From Streptomyces radiopugnans (GTDB lineage Bacteria; Actinomycetota; Actinomycetes; Streptomycetales; Streptomycetaceae), in assembly GCF_900110735.1 (NCBI RefSeq), contig NZ_FOET01000004.1:62001-126000 (forward strand): a DNA stretch of 64,000 nt, written 5' to 3'. Positions 58,342 to 64,000 of the stretch are shown piece by piece. Numbering within the stretch: position 1 is the stretch's first letter; each line of letters starts with the position of its first letter. A program made the translations under genes and the position numbers. The notes under the pieces are model-generated. The model was given only the letters and a program-made list of their open reading frames with translations. It did no database searches and had not been told where the DNA came from.

Positions 58342-59931
58342 TCACGGCGTCACCGTCCTGCCGCCGAAGGACACGACCAGGCGCCCGTCGGAGGCGAAGG
58401 ACCAGCTCATGGCACCGGCGTACGAGGAGCACCGGGAGCCGTTCGAGCCGGACCAGAACTGGTTCGAGCCGTCGGCGTCGCCGACGGTCTTGTCGTTGGA
58501 CCCGCTGCCGCTGCGGCACGAGACATTGTCCCGGAACACCGAGGTGCCGGCGTCGAAGGAGTAGTTGCGCTGGGCGTTGTCGATGCTGACGTTGCCCGAC
58601 ACCGTCATCCTGCCGGGGTTCCTGTTGTAGGTGAACCCGTGCTTGCCGTTGTCGTAGGCGATGCTGCGCCGGATGACGTGGTCGACCCCGATGTCCTCGC
58701 CGCCGAGCTTGTAGCCGTTGCGGTCGCCGCTGGAGTTCTGGGTGCCGTCGCTGAGGGTGCCGTTCTCGTAGGCGAGGGAGTCCTCGATGGTCACCGCGCC
58801 GATGGGCCCGGTCTCGTCCTTGGTGTAGAGGTCCCAGCCGTCGTCGATGTTGTTGTGGGCCACCGTGTGGCGGAAGACGTTCCCGGGTCCGGAGGTGAGC
58901 TTCGCGGCGAAGCCGTCGGCGTCCTCGCCGTCGGAGTCGGCGTTGTCGTGCGACTCCGCGCTCAGGATGAGGTTGCGGGAGGGCCACTGGTCGCGGGGGG
59001 TGGAGGAGGACATCCGCGAAAGCTGCAGTCCCGTGTCGCGGTTGAAGCGCGTCACCGTGCGCTCGATGACGTTGTCGCTGCCGCCGACGAAGATCCCGTT
59101 GTCGCCGGCCCGCTCGACGACGATGCCCTTGACGTGCCAGTACGACCCGTTGACGGCGAGTCCGCGGTTGGACGAACTCTCGCTCTGCGCCGAGAAGTCC
59201 AGCACCGGCGTCTCACCCGGGTAGGCGGACAGTTCCGTGCGGTCGCCCGGTGTGCCGTCGTTGCCCTGCGGGATGGTGACCGTCTGCGAGAAGCGGTAGG
59301 TGCCGCCGCGCAGAAGGATCGTCCCGCCGGGGGCGACCCGGCTGATCGCCGAGGTGAGCGTCGTCGGATCGGACTCCGTCCCGGAAGCGCCGGCACTGCC
59401 GTTCGGCGCCACGTACAGCGCGGAGCCCGAGGGCGGCGGCGTGGTGCCGTCGCCGGCCACCTCGGCGTCGAGGTGGTCGATGTTGGGCAGACCACCCGTA
59501 CCGGTGGGACTGAGCCGGACGGTGTTGCCGCCCTGCCTCACCGGCACCGTGAGCGTCTTCGTCGTCCATCCGTCCCACACGCCGGTGGTCTCGAACGACG
59601 CCGACGCGACCGCCGAGCCGTTCACCGTGATGTCCGCGGGCCGTGCGGCGGCGGTTCCGTTGGCGAAGCGGACCGACAGCGTCGCGGTGCCGGCCTGCGG
59701 GGCGTCCACCGTGAACCGGGCGGCCGCGCCCACGGCGTTGCGGCCGTTGCAGAAGCCCGTTCCGGAGTAGCCGGCGTGTTCGGACTCGATGGCGCCGTCG
59801 CAGGTGGCGGGAGCGCGCTCGGCCTCGTAGCGGACCGGCGCGGCCGTCGCCGTGGCGCCGGGCAACGCCACGGCGACGCCGGCCGCCAGGGTGGCGCAGG
59901 CCAGTAAGGACAGCGGGGTTCTCGGCCTCAT
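58342..59931 (-). CDS. Secreted PL9-like pectate lyase with N-terminal CBM
   Basis: A 529-aa secreted protein. A signal peptide covers about residues 1-31 (PLSLLACATLAAGVAVALPG, ending near ATA-AP). A CBM6/35-like beta-sandwich follows (APVRYEAERAP to PNIDHLDAEV, residues 31-165). The right-handed beta-helix begins SALYVAPNGSAGASGTESDP and carries GTILLRGGTYRFSQTVTIPQ, GEDADGFAAKLTSGPGN and DDGWDLYTKDETGPIG, features of family 9 pectate lyases that depend on Ca2+ and a catalytic Lys. It probably degrades pectin outside the cell. The promoter and operator lie about 70 bases upstream. Confidence 0.88.
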   Translation of the reverse strand: MRPRTPLSLLACATLAAGVAVALPGATATAAPVRYEAERAPATCDGAIESEHAGYSGTGFCNGRNAVGAAARFTVDAPQAGTATLSVRFANGTAAARPADITVNGSAVASASFETTGVWDGWTTKTLTVPVRQGGNTVRLSPTGTGGLPNIDHLDAEVAGDGTTPPPSGSALYVAPNGSAGASGTESDPTTLTSAISRVAPGGTILLRGGTYRFSQTVTIPQGNDGTPGDRTELSAYPGETPVLDFSAQSESSSNRGLAVNGSYWHVKGIVVERAGDNGIFVGGSDNVIERTVTRFNRDTGLQLSRMSSSTPRDQWPSRNLILSAESHDNADSDGEDADGFAAKLTSGPGNVFRHTVAHNNIDDGWDLYTKDETGPIGAVTIEDSLAYENGTLSDGTQNSSGDRNGYKLGGEDIGVDHVIRRSIAYDNGKHGFTYNRNPGRMTVSGNVSIDNAQRNYSFDAGTSVFRDNVSCRSGSGSNDKTVGDADGSNQFWSGSNGSRCSSYAGAMSWSFASDGRLVVSFGGRTVTP

Positions 59932-60000
59932 CGGGACATCGCCCTTCTGTGGGGGGTGCCTGCACGGCAGGCATGGCGGTGTGGCTTTCGACATGAAGGA

Positions 60001-60044
60001 TGGAAAGCGCTTGCCAAGCTAAGAGGGCAGTCCAGGCACGTCAA
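60001..60044 (-). promoter_or_regulatory. Promoter and LacI-family operator of the PL9-like gene
   Basis: On the minus strand TTGACG (60044-60039) and TAGCTT (60021-60016) are 17 bases apart, a good Streptomyces housekeeping promoter. Directly downstream, TGGCAAGCGCTTTCCA (60016-60001) is a palindrome with one mismatched pair and the AGCGCT core of LacI-family operators, so a repressor would sit over the transcription start. Confidence 0.75.
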
Positions 60045-60111
60045 TAGAAGGGACCGAGGAGAAGATGTTCGACAAGCGGTTGCTCAGAACCGGACCCACC
60101 CGCCGGGATCA

Positions 60112-60152
60112 CGCGCCCCGCCCGCCCGTGTCACCGGACCGGGCGGGGCGCG
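60112..60152 (-). terminator. Terminator of the GAPDH gene
   Basis: CGCGCCCCGCCCG (60112-60124) and CGGGCGGGGCGCG (60140-60152) form a perfect 13-bp stem about 20 bases after the GAPDH stop on the minus strand. Confidence 0.65.
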
Positions 60153-60170
60153 GAAACCGGGCCGCCGGGG

Positions 60171-61616
60171 TCAGACCGCCGGGGCGGGGTAGGTGGGGTA
60201 CTCGACGCCGGAGACGTGCTGGACGACGCGGACGACCTGGCAGGAGTAGCCGAACTCGTTGTCGTACCACAGGTAGAGGATCGCGTTGTCGCCCTCGACC
60301 TTGGTGGCGCCCGCGTCGACGATCGAGGCGTTGCGCGAGCCGATGAAGTCGCTGGAGACCGCGTCGGGGGCGCTGATGAAGTCGATCTGGCGCTTGAGCG
60401 GTGAGGTCAGCGACACGTTGCGGAGGTAGTCGAGGACCTCCTCGCGGGTGGTCTCGCGGGCCAGTTGCAGATTGAGGATCGCGATCGAGACGTCCGGCAC
60501 GGGGACGCGGATGGAGCTTCCGGTGATCTTCGCCTTGAGGTCGGGCAGGGCCTTGGCGACGGCGGAGGCGGCACCGGTCTCGGTGATGACCATGTTGAGC
60601 GGCGCCGAGCGGCCGCGGCGGTCGGACTTGTGGTAGTTGTCCAGCAGGTTCTGGTCGTTGGTGAACGAATGGACGGTCTCAACGTGGCCGCGCAGGACGC
60701 CGTACTCGTCGGCCATCGCCTTCAGCGGGGGCACGATCGCGTTGGTGGTGCAGGAGGCGCAGGACAGGATCCGCTCGTCCGGCTTGATCGTCTCGTGGTT
60801 GACGCCGTGGACGATGTTGGGGACGTCGCCCTTGCCCGGCGCGGTCAGGACGACCTTGTCGACACCGGGGCGCAGGTGCTTGGACAGGCCCTCCCGGTCG
60901 CGCCACCTGCCGGTGTTGTCGATGAGGATGGCGTTCTTGATGCCGTACGCCGTGTAGTCCACCGCCGTCGGGTCGTCGGAGTAGATCACCTGGATCTCGT
61001 TGCCGTTGGCGATGATCTTGTTGTTCGCCTCGTCGACGGTGATCGTGCCCTGGAACTGGCCGTGGATGGAGTCGCGGCGCAGCAGCGAGGCGCGCTTGAC
61101 GAGGTCCGGGCCGGCGGCCTTGCGGACGACGATGGCGCGCAGCCGCAGGCCGTTGCCGGAGCCGGTCTTCTCGATGAGCAGGCGGGCGAGGAGGCGGCCG
61201 ATGCGGCCGAAGCCGTAGAGGACCACATCGCGCGGCTCGCGGCACTTGATCTTGTTGTCGCCGGTGGCGCCGGCGACGGCTTCGGCGGTGAACTCCTCCA
61301 CCGTCAGCCCGCGGTCGTCGGCCCGGTACGTCGCGGCGAGCATGCCGATGTCGATCTGGGAGGGGCCGAGGTCCAGCGTGGTGAGGGCCTGCAGGAACGG
61401 CAGCGTCTCGGTGACCGAGAGTTCCTCGCCGGCGATCTGCCGGGCGAACCGGTGGGTCTTGAGGATGCTGACCACCGACTTGTTCACCAGGGAGCGGCTG
61501 TGGAGCAGGATCGTGACGTCCCGCTCCCGGTGCAGCTTCCCGATGATCGGGATCATCGACTCCGCGATCTCCTCGCGGTTCTTCCAGTTGGTGAACGAGT
61601 CCACGGTGGTAGTCAC
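60171..61616 (-). CDS. Glyceraldehyde-3-phosphate dehydrogenase, long form
   Basis: A 481-aa GAPDH. A helical N-terminal extension of about 125 residues precedes the NAD-binding fold, which starts at DVVLYGFGRIGRLLARLL. The catalytic loop reads SCASCTTNAIVPP with the active-site Cys. A second conserved block is TGAASAVAKALPDLKAKITG and the end carries WYDNEFGYSCQVVRV. The long form is a separate GAPDH class found in actinobacteria besides the usual 335-aa enzyme. GTG 61616 is used. It oxidises glyceraldehyde-3-phosphate with NAD(P)+ in central metabolism. Confidence 0.93.
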   Translation of the reverse strand: MTTTVDSFTNWKNREEIAESMIPIIGKLHRERDVTILLHSRSLVNKSVVSILKTHRFARQIAGEELSVTETLPFLQALTTLDLGPSQIDIGMLAATYRADDRGLTVEEFTAEAVAGATGDNKIKCREPRDVVLYGFGRIGRLLARLLIEKTGSGNGLRLRAIVVRKAAGPDLVKRASLLRRDSIHGQFQGTITVDEANNKIIANGNEIQVIYSDDPTAVDYTAYGIKNAILIDNTGRWRDREGLSKHLRPGVDKVVLTAPGKGDVPNIVHGVNHETIKPDERILSCASCTTNAIVPPLKAMADEYGVLRGHVETVHSFTNDQNLLDNYHKSDRRGRSAPLNMVITETGAASAVAKALPDLKAKITGSSIRVPVPDVSIAILNLQLARETTREEVLDYLRNVSLTSPLKRQIDFISAPDAVSSDFIGSRNASIVDAGATKVEGDNAILYLWYDNEFGYSCQVVRVVQHVSGVEYPTYPAPAV

Positions 61617-61749
61617 AGGTTCATCTTTCGAGCTAGGCGGTGCTCATATGTTAACCACCCCCTATTCTGATCACCCGGGTGGTACCGCCCTGACCGGGGG
61701 TGCCGCGGCGGCGCCCGGCAGCACGGCCGCCACGGGAGCCGGGCGACCG

Positions 61750-61793
61750 CTCACCGGCGGGCCGGCCGCGGGTGAGCGGCGCCCGCCGGTGAG
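61750..61793 (-). terminator. Terminator of the mannanase gene
   Basis: CTCACCGGCGGGC (61750-61762) and GCCCGCCGGTGAG (61781-61793) form a perfect 13-bp stem just after the mannanase stop. Confidence 0.7.
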
Positions 61794-61804
61794 GTACGGC
61801 CGGG

Positions 61805-63436
61805 TCAGGCGACGGCGCAGGCGCTGCCGCTGAGCGTGAACGCGGTCGGCGCGGTGCTCGGGCCGTCGACGGCGGCGAGGAAGCCCAGGGTGACGGAGCC
61901 GCCCGCCGGAATGGTGCTCGTGTAGGAGGCCGGGGTCACGCTCACCGACTCCCCCTCCTGCGTGGGCGTACCGCCCCACATGGTGCTGATGACCTGGCCG
62001 TCGTCGAGGGTGAAGGCCAGGGTCCAGCCGTCTACGGCGGCGGCGCCGGTGTTGCGGATCACGATCTCGCCCTGGAAGCCGCTGCCCCACTCCCCCACGA
62101 CCCTGTAGCCGACGGAGCAGGTGCCCGCGGTGCCGCCCTCGGCGGTGGTGACGGTGACGGTGCCCGAGCGGGCGGAGCGGTTGCCGGCCGCGTCCCTGGC
62201 GTAGACCGCGAAGGTGTAGTCGGTCTCGGCCGTCAGACCGCTCAGGGTGACCTTCTCGGTCGCCGAGCCGGCGATCCGGGTCTCGGTGCCGCCGTCGACG
62301 CGGACGATGTCGTAGCCGGTGACGCCCACGTTGTCGGTGGAGGCCGCCCAGCTCAGGGTCGCGGAGGTGGCGGACACCTCCGAGGCGGTGGGGGCGCCGG
62401 GGGCGGTGGGGGCTTCGGTGTCGCCGGAGTTCCCGCCGAAGACGGTGGCCTCGCGGGAGGTCTGCGCGATGCCGTTCTCCCCGTGGAAGACGCGCTGGCC
62501 CCAGGGGCTGAGCCGGCCGGGGTCGAAGTCGATGACCAGGTCGAGGATCGGATCGGTGTTGCCGCTCCAGGACCAGGCAAGGTAGCCGAGGCCGAGCTGC
62601 TCGGCGGTGGCCATCATGGCGTCCTCGTTCGGGTCGCCCCACTGGTCGGCGGGCCCGCCGAACTCGCCGATGAGGACGGGCAGTCTGGCGTCGACGAAGG
62701 CGTTGAGGTAGTCGGAGACCTTCTCGGCGGTGTCGTAGACGCTGTACATGTGGATCGAGAAGATCAGGTTGCCGGTGGGGTCCGCGTCGTAGACCGTTCG
62801 CGCGTTGGCGCGCATGACCCCCTGCCAGTCCTGGCCCCAGTTGGGCGCGTCCACCATGATCGTGTGCTCGAAGCCGGCGTCGCGCAGCTTCTGGACGGCG
62901 TCGATGGTCGGCCGGGTCCAGCCGGCGGGGTCGGTGTTGCCCCAGGGCTCGTTGCCGATGTTGACGATGACGTATTCCTCTTCGCCCGCGAGCACGTCCC
63001 GCAGGCCGATCCAGTAGTCGGCCGCCTGGTCCAGCGAGGCGGCGGCGGCCTCCTCGCCGTAGCCGGTGGTGTCGTGCACCTCCAGTACGCAGATCAGCCG
63101 GTTCTCCTTGCACTGGCCGACGACGGCGGCCACGTCCTGCGGGCTGTTCTCGCTCCAGCGGTGACCGCTCGCGAGGACGACGCGGACGGTGTTGGCGCCC
63201 GTCTCCTTGATGTCGGCGAGCGACTGCGTCTCGCCCGGGTACCAGGTGTGGGCGTGGTTGACGCCGCGCATGACGAAGTCGTTGCCGTTGGCCTCGAGCA
63301 GGCGGCCGTCCTCGATGTGGAGGCCGGCCGCCGATGCGCCGGCCGGTTCGGCGTGGGCGGCCGGGCCCGTGGCGCCCGTGCCGAGGAAGGTGGCCAGCCC
63401 GGCTAACAGGGCGACCAGCGCTCTTGTTCTTCTCAC
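61805..63436 (-). CDS. Secreted GH5 beta-mannanase with FN3 and CBM2
   Basis: A 543-aa secreted endo-1,4-beta-mannosidase. A signal peptide covers about residues 1-30 (RRTRALVALLAGLATFLGTG). The GH5 domain (residues 36-330) follows Streptomyces ManA closely: RGVNHAHTWYPGETQSLADI, the acid/base Glu in NIGNEPWGN, FSIHMYSVYD, the nucleophile Glu in LIGEFGG and LAWSWSGNTDPI. An FN3 domain (about 345-435) and a C-terminal CBM2 with terminal Cys residues and conserved Trp (WGSGFQGEIVIRNTG) follow. GTG 63436 is chosen because an in-frame ATG upstream lies inside the operator. It hydrolyses mannan or glucomannan bound to cellulose-rich walls. Confidence 0.93.
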   Translation of the reverse strand: MRRTRALVALLAGLATFLGTGATGPAAHAEPAGASAAGLHIEDGRLLEANGNDFVMRGVNHAHTWYPGETQSLADIKETGANTVRVVLASGHRWSENSPQDVAAVVGQCKENRLICVLEVHDTTGYGEEAAAASLDQAADYWIGLRDVLAGEEEYVIVNIGNEPWGNTDPAGWTRPTIDAVQKLRDAGFEHTIMVDAPNWGQDWQGVMRANARTVYDADPTGNLIFSIHMYSVYDTAEKVSDYLNAFVDARLPVLIGEFGGPADQWGDPNEDAMMATAEQLGLGYLAWSWSGNTDPILDLVIDFDPGRLSPWGQRVFHGENGIAQTSREATVFGGNSGDTEAPTAPGAPTASEVSATSATLSWAASTDNVGVTGYDIVRVDGGTETRIAGSATEKVTLSGLTAETDYTFAVYARDAAGNRSARSGTVTVTTAEGGTAGTCSVGYRVVGEWGSGFQGEIVIRNTGAAAVDGWTLAFTLDDGQVISTMWGGTPTQEGESVSVTPASYTSTIPAGGSVTLGFLAAVDGPSTAPTAFTLSGSACAVA

Positions 63437-63484
63437 CGCGACTCCGGAAGGGAACGGAAACCGACGTGGGTTCCTGATGGATTT

Positions 63485-63527
63485 TGGGAGCGCTCCCATG
63501 CTTCTCGCCCTGTTCGTGTCCCGTCAA
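63485..63527 (-). promoter_or_regulatory. CebR-type operator and promoter of the mannanase gene
   Basis: TGGGAGCGCTCCCA (63485-63498) is the exact CebR box of Streptomyces cellulase genes, known to be repressed by the LacI-family protein CebR until cellobiose or cellotriose binds. On the minus strand TTGACG (63527-63522) lies 18 bases before a weak AAGCAT, so the operator sits over the transcription start, 49 bases before the GTG. Confidence 0.85.
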
Positions 63528-63683
63528 GGTGCCGCACACGGTTCCCCACCCGGACGGCCGCGGGAGTACCGCCGGGCGGGCCGGGCCCGCAGGCCCGTCA
63601 GGACACGCCCGGCCGTGTCGGTAGCGGCTGCCGACTGTGCGGTGTAGCGTCGTGAACAGCAGTCGTGGTTCCGAAGTCTCGTT

Positions 63684-63707
63684 CGCCCGTGGTCACGATC
63701 ACGGGCG
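63684..63707 (+). promoter_or_regulatory. Hairpin in the cold-shock gene leader
   Basis: CGCCCGTG (63684-63691) and CACGGGCG (63700-63707) form an 8-bp stem with an 8-base loop, about 90 bases before the csp ATG. Cold-shock mRNAs often have structured leaders that control translation, so this may be regulatory. Confidence 0.4.
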
Positions 63708-63794
63708 TTCTCGCTGTTCAGCTCATCTCCGGACCAGGGCGATCACCTCCCGGGCCCACAGGACGGGTCCGGTCCCAAGGAGAAGGAGACGGTC

Positions 63795-63998
63795 ATGGCC
63801 AAGGGCACCGTGAAGTGGTTCAACAGTGAGAAGGGCTTCGGTTTCATCGAGCAGGAGGGCGGCGGCCCCGACGTCTTCGCCCACTACTCCAACATCGCGG
63901 CCCAGGGTTACCGCGAGCTGCACGAGGGCCAGAAGGTCGAGTTCGACGTCACCCAGGGCCAGAAGGGCCCGCAGGCGGAGAACATCCGCCCGGCCTGA
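63795..63998 (+). CDS. Cold-shock protein (CspA family)
   Basis: A 67-aa single-domain OB-fold RNA/DNA-binding protein. RNP1 reads KGFGFIEQ and RNP2 reads DVFAHYS, with the family start [13 protein letters not shown]. Cold-shock proteins melt mRNA secondary structure and are often abundant in Streptomyces. A strong ribosome-binding site (AAGGAGAAGGAG) precedes the ATG. It ends two bases before the window end and is complete. Confidence 0.97.
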   Translation: MAKGTVKWFNSEKGFGFIEQEGGGPDVFAHYSNIAAQGYRELHEGQKVEFDVTQGQKGPQAENIRPA

Positions 63999-64000
63999 CC

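Larger units (their letters stand above)
63437..63794. other. Divergent mannanase-csp promoter region
   Basis: About 360 bases without a gene. It holds the mannanase promoter/operator on the left and the csp leader hairpin and ribosome-binding site on the right. Confidence 0.5.

Noticed and set aside
63437..63499. ATG at 63499 as the mannanase start
   Set aside because: It falls next to the CebR box and would place the operator inside the gene; GTG 63436 with GGAG upstream gives a normal signal peptide.

Overview
The window is a high-GC actinomycete chromosome segment, most likely Streptomyces. The evidence is very strong G/C bias at third codon positions, frequent GTG starts, LAL and LuxR regulators, an NRPS cluster, secreted plant-polymer hydrolases and a CebR-type operator. 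No rRNA, tRNA, CRISPR array or insertion sequence was recognised.

Region 1 (about 1-14.7 kb) holds mixed single genes. They are a GNAT acetyltransferase, two SAM methyltransferases, a His-rich cation efflux protein, a heliorhodopsin, a Sir2 deacetylase, a small membrane protein, a cytidine deaminase, a BKACE-like protein, an SGNH hydrolase, a TetR regulator, a DUF2975/XRE pair, a PadR-acyl-CoA dehydrogenase pair and a peptidase E.

Region 2 (about 14.8-20.0 kb) is a small RiPP locus. Two LuxR-type regulators are divergent from a LanM (class II lanthipeptide synthetase) gene, which is followed by a 76-aa putative precursor. The LanM kinase/dehydratase residues are intact. Two cyclase zinc positions that are normally Cys read His and Arg, and the precursor C-terminus is rich in Ser/Thr and has no Cys. 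A system that dehydrates without making lanthionine is a reasonable hypothesis. A 62-aa reading frame made of two 31-residue repeats joins the two luxR genes through GTGA overlaps.

Region 3 (about 20.2-47.7 kb) begins with a large LAL regulator. An NRPS cluster then reads leftward: LanB-like protein, stand-alone A domain, PLP Ser/Thr dehydratase-like enzyme, free carrier protein, second LanB-like protein, NRPS (C-A-T-C-A-T), NRPS (C-A-T-C-A-T-TE), cytochrome P450 and MFS exporter. A divergent MbtH gene sits at the right edge. The LanB-like proteins lack the C-terminal elimination domain, which suggests aminoacyl-tRNA-dependent chemistry linked to a nonribosomal line. The line would make a peptide of about five residues. 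One A domain reads clearly as Thr.

Region 4 (about 48-64 kb) combines secreted polysaccharide degradation with housekeeping genes: a PL1 pectate lyase, a PL8-like lyase without signal peptide, a PL9-like pectate lyase with an N-terminal CBM, and a GH5 mannanase with FN3 and CBM2. Three of these have LacI-family operators next to promoter-like elements. Between them lie a translationally coupled XRE / ImmA-IrrE / MAB_1171c / FAD-monooxygenase operon, a TetR-DsbA divergent pair, a long-form GAPDH and a cold-shock protein.
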